Source: Chaenocephalus aceratus (Eukaryota > Chordata > Actinopteri > Perciformes > Channichthyidae). From it: DNA of 64,000 nt. The stretch spans positions 2,582,509 to 2,646,508 of the forward strand of contig CM043791.1 of assembly GCA_023974075.1 (NCBI GenBank). Direction: 5' to 3'. The notes beneath the pieces are model-generated. The model ran no database searches. It worked only from the letters and a program-made list of their open reading frames with translations, and was not told where the DNA came from. Made by a program: the position numbers and the translations under genes. Positions 1-20,286 of this stretch are shown here, one piece after another. Position 1 is the stretch's first letter. Each line of letters begins with the position of its first letter.

Positions 1-328
1 AGAGCGTGGGTCTGCGGAGAGCGTGGGTCTGCATAGAGCGTGGGTCTGCATAGAGCGTGGGTCTGCGGAGAGCGTGGGTCTGCGGAGAGCGTGGGTCTGC
101 ATAGAGCGTGGGTCTGCGGAGAGCGTGGGTCTGCGGAGAGCGTGGGTCTGCATAGAGCGTGGGTCTGCATAGAGCGTGGGTCTGCATAGAGCGTGGGTCT
201 GCGGAGAGCGTGGGTCTGCGGAGAGCGTGGGTCTGCATAGAGCGTGGGTCTGCATAGAGCGTGGGTCTGCGGAGAGCGTGGGTCTGCGGAGAGCGTGGGT
301 CTGCGGAGAGCGTGGGTCTGCGGAGAGC
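1..328. repeat. 17-bp minisatellite
   Basis: About 19 tandem copies of a 17-bp unit (AGAGCGTGGGTCTGCGG, alternating with a variant ending CAT). The array runs off the left edge, so its full length is unknown. The two unit types are interspersed rather than blocked. The apparent reading frame through it is a by-product of the repeat. Confidence 0.95.
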
Positions 329-842
329 ATTTCTCCGCGATCCCAACTTAGAAGTCTGAAAAACGTTTACCCATTTAAGCAGTCGGGCAGATACCATAAA
401 TACACAACAACAATGCACACTCACAGGTCGTGTACCCGAGTCTCCCGCTGCTCCAAACAGAGAAGGAACAGCGTGGTGCTTCAGAGCCCTGCGCTGAGCA
501 TATCCGGCATGCATCCTGAAAGGTTTGTGAAGCTTTGTTTCGTGAAAGGCTGGCAGAGGGCGTGGCCATAGCTCTGGGCGTGGCTACTGGGTATCCACAC
601 GTCAGACTACCCAGGAAGTACATGAGAAATCTCCAACGAGGCGTTCTGTTAGAGTTGTACTCCCTACAGGGTGTACTTTGAGGGTCTTTGACTCCGCAGA
701 CCGTTCCCATGGATACAAACCTCCAGAACACAAGGGGACGGTGAGAACCAGACAAGCAGGACCTGGGCCCTTTAAGGCGGGCTCTGACTGATGAGAGCAC
801 TGCCTTTAAAGCATGCTTCTGTTCTGCTGCGGGTTTCATTAG
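329..842. other. Unique TANGO6 intronic sequence, no gene seen
   Basis: No coding exon, RNA gene or recognisable mobile element. Open frames on the minus strand here have no family resemblance and no splice context. The stretch ends at a possible splice acceptor (TTTCATTAG, 834-842). Confidence 0.5.
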
Positions 843-968
843 GTCCATCGTGTCTGTGCGACAGACAGAGACTCGTCGTCTGGCAAAGGGTTGGATGTGG
901 TTGAAATTGTGCAGCAGCGTGATGTGATGCCATCAGCCCGTCAGCTCGGGGAAGCACCTCAGAGCGAG
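843..968 (+). CDS. TANGO6: Possible additional TANGO6 exon
   Basis: A 42-codon open stretch starts right after an acceptor-like TTTCATTAG and can end at GAG|GTCAGG. Both boundaries are phase 0, which fits the phase-0 start of the secure exon at 2232. The translation contains GLDVVEIVQQRD, which resembles the 'GL..L..LVE.RD' helix expected just before the FLENLEHEDSFVYL segment of RTP1/TANGO6 armadillo-type domains. The rest of the exon is not recognisable and the donor is weak, so the boundaries, or the whole call, may be wrong. Confidence 0.4.
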
Positions 969-1887
969 GTCAGGATGCTTCATGATGTGCATTCAGTTTG
1001 ACTGAAATCACTTATCTGCTGCTTATCGTTACTTGAACCCAACTTTATAAATCAGTTTGAAATACTAAGGTTCTATTGGCTGGTGGAGCAGGAGCAGCTT
1101 CATGAACTAATGAGCTCATGCTAGTGTTCCTGATGAGCATCTCTGGAGTCACGTCCTTCTTCAGCTCGGGTCAAGTCGGGTCTGGGGAGGAGCCTGGAGC
1201 TCTGCAGCTCCTCCCCAGACCCCTCTCAGCCGGACACGTCTGGGTATGTGTAGGGTATTCATACTCAGGGTAAGGGGTTTTGCTTTTTGCTTTCAGAACA
1301 GAGACGTGTTTCTAGAAGCTGGGTCAGCATGCTTCCACATGTGTTAGCAGTGGATGTTGCTGGTGTGCTGCGTGTGGTGGGCCTCCTGTTAACCATGTGC
1401 TGAGTGTAGTGCAGGTGCTGCTGCTGCGCGTGTCCCCTGAGACGGGAGGAGCACACATGTATAATGCATGAGGTGACTTGAAGCCCTCCCCGGGGGGCCA
1501 GGGGGGCCGGGCTGCACTCTGGGACTTGTTAAGGTGGTGTGGGGAAGAAAGGATAACAGCTCATTCAGTATTCTCTGTAATCAGAAGCCCACCCCCGTGT
1601 GCGCCCTTGGACGACCTTCAGCCCCCTACTATCACTAACTACTATCAGTATTGATTTTCTCTTCATGCAATGATTCGGTTGAGTTCTCCAACATGGTACA
1701 GGTCACCTTCCATATGTTCTCTCCTCCCCCCTCACTTCACCCCACACTCCGGCACATTCTGTCCCAAGCCCCACACAATCAAACCTTTGTCTTCAAAGAC
1801 CCTTATTGTACCTGAGGTCATGTTTAATTATTCACTTTGCCAGTATTGATCCTCTGGTTCCCCTGCAAGTTCCATGTCACATATTTT
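969..1887. other. TANGO6 intron, mostly featureless, with one perfect hairpin
   Basis: Unique sequence without exon signals. The one striking structure is a 16-bp perfect inverted repeat, GGGTCTGGGGAGGAGC at 1178-1193 with its complement at 1207-1222, separated by 13 bases. Confidence 0.6.
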
Positions 1888-2206
1888 ATGTTAACAGAAG
1901 GTATATTAATACCACACACAGTCTGTGTGTAATGGTGCTGATGGTATATTACCACACACAGTCTGTGTATAATGATGCTGATGGTATATAACTATACACA
2001 GTGTGTGTGTGTAATGATGCTGATGGTATATTACCACACACAGTGTGTGTATAATGATGCTGATGGTATATTAATACCATACACAGTGTGTGTGTAATGA
2101 TGCTGATGGTATATAACTATACACAGTCTGTGTGTATAATGATGCTGATGGTATATTAATACCATACACAGTCTGTGTGTGTACTGTGTAATGGTGCTGA
2201 TGGTTT
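1888..2206. repeat. About 40-47 bp minisatellite (TACACAGTCTGTGTGTAATG)
   Basis: About seven imperfect copies of a unit made of a short palindromic CACAGTCTGTG core followed by AATGATGCTGATGGTATAT. Copies vary in length because TG and ATTAATACC are gained or lost. The array ends about 25 bases before the acceptor of the TANGO6 exon at 2232, so array-length changes would move the branch-point region of that intron. Confidence 0.85.
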
Positions 2207-2231
2207 TAATGTGATGGCATGTCTTCTCCAG

Positions 2232-10363
<8,132 letters not shown>

Positions 10364-10541
10364 AGGTCACTGGTGTTTCTGCTGAGCCTCACGAGGGGTC
10401 GAGGACTCTGTTTGTGTATTCTCTGCTGATGGCAGCCGTAGCTCCGCCTCCCGGTGGCTGCACCGGCACGCCACGTCCTTCCTTCAGAGAAGAGGCACCC
10501 TTTACCGTTTACCGTGTTCTATTGAAATGGGTTACTTCTTA

Positions 10542-10547
10542 AATAAA
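10542..10547 (+). terminator. TANGO6 polyadenylation signal
   Basis: AATAAA about 180 bases after the TANGO6 stop, followed by TTGTTCTTCATTTTTATT, a plausible GU/U-rich downstream element. The 3' UTR would be about 200 bases. Confidence 0.75.
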
Positions 10548-10564
10548 GTTTTAAAAACATATTG

Positions 10565-10980
10565 TTCTTCATTTTTATTATAGAGTATACGACATTGGTG
10601 ACATACTGTTTAACATATGATATTGTCACCATCTACTGCTTAACACCGTATGAATCATCGCATGCCAAGAAGAACACCCTGAAGCCATTATTGTGTTGTT
10701 GGTATCGATGACGAGGGAAGTGACGAAGTGCAGCCAAGTGTGCACTAGTCAGAGTCCCTCTGATGGATCTACCAGAGACCTTGTTTTGGAGGAGATGGAC
10801 CCGGTCCAGCCTGATGGTGCGTTATGAGACATGCCAGTGAGCCCCTTGTCTCTGCGATATGAAATCAATGAGGTTTCCGCTTTTAATCATAAGCGTTCCT
10901 ATTGTGAGGTTAGTGTGTGATGTTTTACAAACTCTGCAAGACAAGCTGTAATACATTATCTTTCACCTTAAAGGGACATA
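10565..10980. other. Intergenic spacer after TANGO6
   Basis: Unique sequence with no gene seen. The giant satellite begins at its end. Confidence 0.5.
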
Positions 10981-13900
10981 TATATGTCTCTTCTACATCA
11001 ACATGTGTCCCCTCTTCTCATGTCTCTTCTACATCAACATGTGTCCCCTCTTCTTCATGTCTCTCCGACCAACATGTGTCCCCTCTTCTTCATGTCTCTT
11101 CTACATCAACATGTGTCCCCTCTTCTTCATGTCTCTTCTACATCAAATGTGTCCCTCTTCTCCGTGTCTCTCCGACATCAACATGTGTCCCCTCTTCTCG
11201 TGTCTCTCCGACATCAACATGTGTCCCCTCTTCTCCGTGTCTCTTCTACATCAACATGTGTCCCCTCTTCTCCCATGTCTCTTCTACATCAACATGTGTC
11301 CCCTCTTCCCATGTCTCTCACATCAACATGTGTCCCCTCTTCTACATCAACATGTGTCCCTCTTCTTCATGTCTCTTCTTCATCAACCATGTGTCCCCTC
11401 TTCTCCATGTCTCTTCTACATCAACATGTGTCCCCTCTTCTTCATGTCTTCTACATCAACACGTGTCCCCTCTTCTCCATGTCTCTTTCTACATCAACAC
11501 GTGTCCCCCTTCTTCATGTCTCTTCTACATCAACACGTGTCCCCTCTTCTTCATGTCTCTTCTACATCAACATGTGTCCCCTCTTCTTCATGTCTCTTCT
11601 ACATCAACATGTGTCCCCTCTCTCCATGTCTCTTCTACATCAAAACGTGTCCCTCTTCTTCATGTCTCTTCTACATCAACATGTGTCCCCTCTTCTTCAT
11701 GTCTCTTCTACATCAACATGTGTCCCCTCTTCTCATGTCTTCTACATCAACATGTGCCCCTCTTCCATGTCTCTTCTACATCAACATGTGTCCCCTCTAC
11801 TCCATGTCTCTTCTACATCAACACGTGTCCCCTCTTCTTCATGTCTCTTCTACATCAACACGTGTCCCCTCTTCTTCATGTCTCTTTACATCAACACGTG
11901 TCCCCTCTTCTTCATGTCTCTTCTACATCAACATTGTGTCCCTCTTCTCCATGTCTCTCCGCATCAACATGTGTCCCCTCTTCTCCGTGTCTCTTCTACA
12001 TCAACATGTGTCCCCTCTTCTCCATGTCTCTTCTACATCAACATGTGTCCCCTCTTTCCATGTCTCTTCTACATCAACATGTGGCCCCCTTCTACTCACA
12101 CATGTGTCCCCTCTCTTCATGTCTCTTCTTCATCAACATGTGTCCCCTCCTTCCCATGTCTTCGACAGCAACAGTGGCCCCTCTTCTTCAGGGCCTCGCC
12201 TACATCAACATGTGCCCACTTCTTCATGCTTCGACATCAACATGTGCCCCTCTACGCCATGTCTCTTCTACATCAACACGTGTCCCCCTCTTCTTCATGC
12301 TCTTCTACATCAACATGTGTCCCCTCTTCTTCATGTCTCTTCTACATCAACACGTGTCCCCTCTTCTTCATGTCTCTTCTACATCAACACGTGTCCCCTC
12401 TTCTTCATGTCTCTTCTACATCAACACGGTCCCCTCTTCTTCATGTCTCTTCTACATCAACATGTGTCCCTCTTCTCCATGTCTCTCCGACATCAACATG
12501 TGTCCCCTCTTCTCCGTGTCTCTTCTACATCAACATGTGTCCCCTCTTCTCCATGTCTCTTCTACATCAACATGTGTCCCCTCTTCTCCATGTCTCTTCT
12601 ACATCAACATGTGTCCCCTCTTCTCCATGTCTCTTCTACATCAACATGTGTCCCCTCTTCTCCATGTCTCTTCTACATCAACATGTGTCCCCTCTTCTAC
12701 ATCACAACATGTGTCCCCTCTTCTTCATGTCTCTTCTTCATCAACATGTGTCCCCTCTTCTCCATGTCTCTTCTACATCAACATGTGTCCCCTCTTCTTC
12801 ATGTCTCTTCTACATCAACACGTGTCCCCTCTTCTCATGTCTCTTCTACATCAACACGGGTCCCCTCTTCTTCATGTCTCTTCTACATCAACATGTGTCC
12901 CCTCTTCTCCATGTCTCTTCTACATCAACATGTGTCCCCTCCTTCATGTCTCTTCTACATCAACATGTGTCCCCTCTTCTTCATGTCTCTTCTACATCAC
13001 CATGTGTCCCCTCTTCTTCATGTCTCTTCTACATCAACATGTGTCCCCTCTTCTACATCACCATGTGTCCCCTCTTCTTCATGTCTCTTCTACATCAACA
13101 TGTGTCCCCTCTTCTACATCACCATGTGTCCCCTCTTCTTCATGTCTCTTCTACATCAACAGTGTCCCCTCTTCTTCATGTCTCTTCTACATCAACATGT
13201 GTCCCCTCTTCTTCATGTCTCTTCTACATCAACATGTGTCCCCTCTTCTTCATGTCTCTTCTACATCAACATGTGTCCCCTCTTCTTCATGTCTCTTCTA
13301 CATCAACATGTGTCCCCTCTTCTCCATGTCTCTTCTACATCAACATGTGTCCCCTCTTCTTCATGTCTCTTCTACATCACCATGTGTCCCCTCTTCTTCA
13401 TGTCTTTCTACATCAACATGTGTCCCCTCTTCTACATTACCATGTGTCCCCTCTTCTTCATGTCTCTTCTACATCAACATGTGTCCCCTCTTCTTCATGT
13501 CTCTTCTTCATCAACATGTGTCCCCTCTTCTTCATGTCTCTTCTACATCAACATGTGTCCCCTCTTCTCATGTCTCTTCTTCATCAACATGTGTCCCCTC
13601 TTCTTCATGTCTCTTCTACATCAACATGTGTCCCCTCTTCTCCATGTCTCTTCTACATCAACATGTGTCCCCTCTTCTCCATGTCTCTTCTACATCAACA
13701 TGTGCCCCTCTTCTCCATGTCTTCTACATCAACATGTGTCCCCTCTTCTTCATGTCTCTTCTACATCAACATGTGTCCCCTCTTCTCCATGTCTCTTCTA
13801 CATCAACATGTGTCCCCTCTTCTACATCAACATGTGTCCCCTCTTCTCCATGTCTTCTACATCAACATGTGTCCCCTCTTCTCCATGTCTCTTCTACATC

Positions 13901-16596
13901 AACATGTGTCCCCTCTTCTTCATGTCTCTTCTACATCAACATGTGTCCCCTCTTCTTCATGTCTCTTCTACATCACATGTGTCCCCTCTTCTCCATGTCT
14001 TCTCTCATCAACATGTGTCCCTCTTCTACATCAACATGTGTCCCCTCTTCTCCATGTCTCTTCTACATCAACATGTGTCCCCTCTTCTTCATGTCTCTTC
14101 TACATCACATGTGTCCCCTCTTCTTCATGTCTCTTCTACATCAACATGTGTCCCCTCTTATTCATGTCTCTTCTACATCAACATGTGTCCCCTCTTCTCC
14201 ATGTCTCTTCTACATCAACATGTGTCCCCTCTTCTTCATGTCTCTTCTACATCAACATGTGTCCCCTCTTCTTCATGTCTCTTCTACATCAACATGTGTC
14301 CTCTCTTCCTCATGTCTCTTCTACATCAACATGTGTCCCCTCTTCTTCATGTCTCTTCTACATTCACATGTGTCCCCTCTTCTCCATTTCTCTTCTACAT
14401 CAACATGTGTCCCCTCTTCTTCATGTCTCTTCTACATCAACATGTGTCCCCTCTTCTTCATGTCTCTTCTACATCAACATGTGTCCTCTCTTCCTCATGT
14501 CTCTTCTACATCAACATGTGTCCCCTCTTCTTCATGTCTCTTCTACATTCACATGTGTCCCCTCTTCTTCATGTCTCTTCTACATCAACATGTGTCCCCT
14601 CTTCTTCATGTCTCTTCTACATCAACATGTGTCCTCTCTTCCTCATGTCTCTTCTACATCAACATGTGTCCCCTCTTCTCATGTCTCTTCTACATTCACA
14701 TGTGTCCCCTCTTCTCCATGTCTCTTCTACATCAACATGTGTCCCCTCTTCTTCATGTCTCTTCTACATCAACATGTGTCCCCTCTTCTTCATGTCTCTT
14801 CTACATCAACATGTGTCCTCTCTTCCTCATGTCTCTTCTACATCAACATTTGTCCCCTCTTCTTCATGTCTCTTCTACATTCACATGTGTCCCCTCTTCT
14901 TCATGTCTCTTCTACATCAACATGTGTCCCCTCTTCTTCATGTCTCTTCTACATCAACATGTGTCCTCTCTTCCTCATGTCTCTTCTACATCAACATGTG
15001 TCCCCTCTTCTTCATGTCTCTTCTACATTCACATGTGTCCCTCTTCTTCATGTCTCTTCTACATCAACATGTGTCCCCTCTTCTTCATGTCTCTTCTACA
15101 TCAACATGTGTCCTCTCTTATTCATGTCTCTTCTACATCAACATGTGTCCCCTCTTCTCCATGTCTCTTCTACATCAACATGTGTCCCCTCTTCTTCATG
15201 TCTCTTCTACATTCACATGTGTCCCCTCTTCTTCATGTCTCTTCTACATCAACATGTGTCCCCTCTTCTTCATGTCTCTTCTACATCAACATGTGTCCCT
15301 CTTATTCATGTCTCTTCTACATCAACATGTGTCCCCTCTTTCCATGTCTCTTCTACATCAACATGTGTCCCCTCTTCTTCATGTCTCTTCTACATCAACA
15401 TGTGTCCCCTCTTCTTCATGTCTCTTCTACATCAACGTGTCCTCTTTCCTCATGTCTCTTCTACATCAACATGTGTCCCCTCTTCTTCATGTCTCTTCTA
15501 CTTCACATGTGTCCCCTCTTCTCATGTCTCTTCTACATCAACATGTGTCCCCTCTTCTTCATGTCTCTTCTACATCAACATGTGTCCCCTCTTCTTCATG
15601 TCTCTTCTACATCAACATGTGTCCCCTCTTCTTCATGTCTCTTCTACATTCACATGTGTCCCCTCTTCTTCATGTCTCTTCTACATCAACATGTGTCCCC
15701 TCTTCTTCATGTCTCTTCTACATCAACATGTGTCCCCTCTTATTCATGTCTCTTCTACATCAACATGTGTCCCCTCTTCTTCATGTCTCTTCTACATCAA
15801 CATGTGTCCCCTCTTCTTCATGTCTCTTCTACCTCAACATGTGTCCCCTCTTTTCATGTCTCTTCTACATCAACATGTGTCCCCTCTTATTCATGTCTCT
15901 TCTACATCAACATGTGTCCCCTCTTCTCCATGTCTCTTCTACATCAACATGTGTCCCCTCTTCTTCATGTCTCTTCTACATCAACATGTGTCCCCTCTTC
16001 TTCATGTCTCTTCTACATCAACATGTGTCCTCTCTTCCTCATGTCTCTTCTACATCAACATGTGTCCCCTCTTCTTCATGTCTCTTCTACATTCACATGT
16101 GTCCCCTCTTCTCCATGTCTCTTCTACATCAACATGTGTCCCCTCTTCTTCATGTCTCTTCTACATCAACATGTGTCCCCTCTTCTTCATGTCTCTTCTA
16201 CATCAACATGTGTCCCCTCTTCTTCATGTCTCTTCTACATCAACATGTGTCCCCTCTTCTTCATGTCTCTTCTACATTCACATGTGTCCCCTCTTCTTCA
16301 TGTCTCTTCTACATCAACATGTGTCCCTCTTATTCATGTCTCTTCTACATCAACATGTGTCCCCTCTTTTCATGTCTCTTCTACATCAACACGTGTCCCC
16401 TCTTCTTCATGTCTCTTCTACATCAACATGTGTCCCCTCTTCTTCATGTCTCTTCTACATCAACATGTGTCCCCTCTTCTTCATGTCTCTTCTACATCAA
16501 CATGTGTCCCCTCTTCTCCATGTCTCTTCTACATCAACATGTGTCCCCTCTTCTCCATGTCTCTTCTACATCAACATGTGTCCCCTCTGTGGAAAG
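10981..16596. repeat. Giant 37-bp satellite array (about 150 copies)
   Basis: The unit is CATGTCTCTTCTACATCAAC followed by ATGTGTCCCCTCTTCTT (37 bp), repeated over 5.6 kb. The left 1.5 kb is more divergent, with many 1-5 bp deletions, CACGTG variants and CTCCGACATC variants. The right 4 kb is more uniform. Because 37 is not a multiple of three and the unit has no stop in any forward frame, all three + frames stay open for about 1,900 codons. There is no start context, splicing, codon bias or family match, so I do not call a gene. Between 14.3 and 15.4 kb, variant units recur at regular spacing. Confidence 0.97.
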
Positions 16597-17018
16597 AGAC
16601 TCTGAAAGTTTCAGGAATAAAGATTCTCTCTCTTTTTGATCCATTTCTATAAAAACCTGTCTGAAAACGAGCTGATCAGATTTTGGCCACTTTATGATCT
16701 CATGATGTGTTGTCTTGTGTAACCATTAGCCAATCAGCAACAAGGTACCCCCCCCCCCCCCCTTATCACGTGAATCACCTCTAGAGCACCATTGAGTTCT
16801 TTGTAACCAAATCTCTCTCAGAGGGGCGTGGGGAGGGGCTCCTTGTTTTCATCTAAAGTAACAGACAGAGAATCAGCACTTTGGAAACAGGGCTGAAACA
16901 GAGGGGATTATGGGTAATGCTGCAATGATCTGTTTGGTGTTTCAGCCAATCAGAGACGGGTTCTGTATATATCTGAGACCTGTGATATACTGATGAAACA
17001 CAGTATAATAGGGGACGT
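16597..17018. mobile_element. Right part of a TTAA-flanked MITE (GGGGACGTTTAA end)
   Basis: The end CAGTATAATAGGGGACGTTTAA resembles the terminus of an abundant fish MITE class with TTAA targets. Its left end is not visible next to the satellite. The TTAA at 17019-17022 is also the left target site of the next MITE, so the two elements abut. A 16-base C-run lies at 16746. Confidence 0.45.
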
Positions 17019-17419
17019 TTAAATGTAGGGTAGGTAATTCTGGAGAAAGCAGCTCGAATGCTCTAGAATTTGAAAATACACAACCGGAAAAAATCTGCCT
17101 CTTCCTTCAGACTTCCTTACAGAGCCCCTCCTCCAACACACAGGAACGCGCACATGACCAATGAGGGCACGAGATAAGTTTGTGCACAGATGGAAGGCTG
17201 ACAGGCAGGTAGGCCATCCAGTTATTTTAGCCGGGCCGAGGCAAATGATTGGTCGTGCTTTTTACAGCACTACGGCTTCCACAGATGAGATTTTTTAATG
17301 GATTTGTTGTCAAAGCACTTCAGATATTCATTGCTATCGGGATGTTAAGAGCATTCCATGGAGTATAACAAAAAGTGTATCTCAAGCCGGTTTCTCAAAC
17401 TTACCTACCCCACCTTTAA
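17019..17419. mobile_element. TTAA-flanked MITE, copy 1
   Basis: TTAA at 17019-17022 and 17416-17419 bracket imperfect inverted ends (TGTAGGGTAGGTAATTCTGG versus, on the other strand, AGGTGGGGTAGGTAAGTTTG). The interior shares the phrases GACTTCCTTACAGAGCCCCT and ATAAGTTTGTGCACAGATGG with copies at 20885 and 43970-44200 and with the arms of the element at 34710. TTAA targets point to a piggyBac- or Kolobok-mobilised family. No coding capacity. Confidence 0.8.
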
Positions 17420-17710
17420 TGAATACCACATAAGGAAGTGCCCTTTTCTGGGATTTGATCATTAGTATAATTTTGATTCAAAGGAAAATGTATCCAAGAT
17501 TTAACAAAAAAATTAAAACTTTCAGATTTCTTTAATAATCATCACCATTAGGCAGTTATTTCGACACCTGTTTGATATAGGTTTATTGCAATTAAATCAC
17601 AGCCAAATCCAGGGCCGTATCCAGGATTTCCTAAATACCGAGGTCCAAACATGTTAGGGGGGTTCGGGGGATACCCCCGCGATTTTCATGATCTAGTTAG
17701 GTGCTTTTTA
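17420..17710. other. AT-rich spacer with repeat fragment
   Basis: Contains CAGGGCCGTATCCAGGATTT and TACCGAGGTCC, phrases typical of a decayed TIR-element end. The second recurs as part of a palindrome at 27101. No gene. Confidence 0.35.
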
Positions 17711-19069
17711 AGGGTGCGTTCACACCTGCCTTTTATAGTCCGGTTGAATCGAACCCTGGTGCGTTTAGCCGCTTGGTGCGGTTCATTTGGGTCGGTGTGA
17801 ACGCAGTCCGAGACCTCTTAAGTGAACTAAACAACCGGACTCTGGTCCGCTAAATTAGGTGGTCTCGGAGCGCTTGCTTGCGAACTCTGGAGCGGTTCAT
17901 CGCTGGTGTGAACGCAGTCCGCACCAAAACATAGGAAGCGCAGTATTACGTGTCACAAGAACGCGGATATCTTCAGAAATCTTTAGTGAAAGACTCTTTC
18001 AAGACATCCGCGGTTGTTTAATTAAAGAGTAAAGCAGAATTAAGTGTTGAACAGTGTCGTGTAAAGTAAAAATTCTCCGTCAGCTACATAAAAGTAAGAA
18101 CACCTGTCGTCGGTGAAACTCCCTCCTCTGCAGAACGTCTCTCATGTCATGGATAAGCATGAAAAAACACCGACAGGCTGATCAGGAGCCCGACGCGAAG
18201 CGGGGGATCTAGATCGGCATGAAGGTGTTCTTTTCCTCATAATGACCGCGCTGCTGCACATTATCCCGCTTATTACATGGCCACATTCTCAACAAAGTAA
18301 CGACATGACTCCCAATATTAATTGAAATGCTTTTGTGGATTTAGAAAATGTTTATTGATTTAAAAAATAGTTGTATTGATTTAAATTGACATGCATCCGC
18401 TAAGAAAAAAGAGTCCGTTGTTACTGTTTGAACTAACGTAACAACGGCAGGAACTGCTTCGATAGCGTTTTTGAGGAGCTTCATGATTACAGATTTGAAA
18501 AATCGTTTGCTTGCTTTAAAAGTAGCACAATTCATTATGTCAAACCTCTGGGAAGTATCTAGATAGCCCTGCCCTAATGGCCAAAGTAACTGGCAACTGA
18601 ATATGTGTCGCCGTAAACCTATGTCTGGACCGCTGCGTAAAAAGGAGGGTTTCTTGCCCGTTACTTCTCCGCTGTTTTCTTGTCGCTCTTGTCTTGTCAG
18701 TTAGTTTCAGCCAAACTGTATACAGTCAACAAAGCCATGTAATAATGTTTTTTAACGGACGTTGTCTGATTATATATCATATGTCTGTTGATCTCCAGAC
18801 TAACAGCAGCATGAGAATACCTGCCGAAAGTGCCGATGCTCCATGGCGGAGGCTCCGCTAGAAATTGCCGGGATTTGCGTTTGTACCCCCTTAATGTCTG
18901 ACCAATGGTTGAACAGCATTTCCGAGCACATGACTTGTGTTTAAAGTTTATAGTCCGTTTGAGTTTTGCCCGTGTGAACGCAAACCGAACCTTCTGAAAA
19001 ATGAAACAATGTAACAAACTGTGGTCTGGTGCGCACCAGAGAGCGGACTATTAGGTGGGAACACACCCT
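17711..19069. mobile_element. TIR element, PIF/Harbinger-like, non-autonomous
   Basis: Termini AGGGTGCGTTCACACCT (17711) and, on the other strand, AGGGTGTGTTCCCACCT (ending 19069) are followed inside by TATAGTCCG and AATAGTCCG. A 3-bp target duplication is not clear (TTA versus TAG). The right 130 bp are shared with a fragment near 59675-59815. The minus-strand open frame at 18697-19017 is inside this and is not convincing as a gene. Confidence 0.6.
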
Positions 19070-19621
19070 TAGTCCTGTGGGGATATATATTGTATTTCAA
19101 ACCATCTCAGTGGGCTGCAGTATAAATTATTTTTGAAAGTGTAATACATCAATCAGTTGACTGTTACTATTAATGATCTGGACATGAGAAGGACCTGCAC
19201 CCTCTCTTCCATCTTCATTACTCTCTCTGTCCTCTACTCTTTCTCTTTGTTCAATCTCTCCCTGTTGTTCACCTTTTGCTCCTCCTCACTTGTCTCCTCC
19301 TCACTTGTCTCCTCCTCACTTGTCGCTTCTGCCAGTGAATTAAAAAAGCAATCAGCCATTTAGTTCATTTCACTTGTTTGTTTGCATTTTTTTTTTTTAA
19401 ATCTGTTTTGTTTGATTCTCAAAAGAGAAACAAAGATGTAAGCAAATTGTGTTTTATTATGAAATCATAACTGCAATAGATGTATGTTGTTTTAAAATTA
19501 TGCCTATTGTCTGTAAATTATGCCTATTGTTATAGTATAAACAGATAGATAGATAAATGGGGTTATTAAGCCTACATTCTTCTGTCCGACTGTACCTGCA
19601 GTTCCTCCCTGACTTCCATCA

Positions 19622-19709
<88 letters not shown>

Positions 19710-20286
19710 GTCCTGTCCTGTCTCTTCCTTACCAACGCTGAGCTTCGACTGACGTTAGTCTTTTCATTATATCTCAGTCAGTGTAAAAAGAAAACAATAC
19801 AATGTTATATCTCCAATGTTTTACTCAAATTGAAATGAAAAAAAACCCATTTAAAACGTTTATTAAAAGGTAATCCTTCTGACATTGGATGAATGTAATT
19901 AACTGTAGCTCTCTAGCTAGTTTATTCACGCAATTTAAACCAAAGTATAGCCTATAACTGCAATATAAGTTGGTGTTGTTGTTGTCGGACGTCCACTGAC
20001 TAACGTAGAGTGTTCACACAGGATCTGCTGGTCATAATGTCCTGATGAACAGAAGCACAAGCAGCCGCTGGACTCAGATCTCTAAATACCTCATCACTCC
20101 TCCGCCGCTCCGGTTCAAGTCCGGGCTGCGGTGGTTTGTTGATACATGTCGTCTTCTTCTGTTTGCTTAAATCGAGGCTACGTAGTTAGGCTACGTAGTT
20201 ATGCAGCGCCCCCATCGTCAGTAAATGGAAGTACTACAAAGAACCCCGTTTAGTGCAATTATTTCACAAGTTTTGTTATATACACA
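19070..20286. other. Intergenic stretch with (CT)n microsatellite
   Basis: A pure CT tract occupies 19624-19705, and a triple CTTGTCTCCTCCTCA repeat lies at about 19286-19325. Two copies of GGCTACGTAGTTA are at about 20175-20200. No gene recognised. Confidence 0.6.

Noticed and set aside
1..571. Repeat protein beginning in the 17-bp minisatellite
   Set aside because: The frame is created by the repeat and then runs into unique sequence with no coding signature.
10917..16652. Three overlapping reading frames of about 1,900 codons
   Set aside because: They arise only because the 37-bp satellite unit has no stop in any forward frame. There is no gene structure, codon bias or family match.
18697..19017. 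Minus-strand 106-codon frame, similar to one at 59449-59763
   Set aside because: The similarity comes from a shared Harbinger-like element fragment. No domain, and the shared part is the terminal region.
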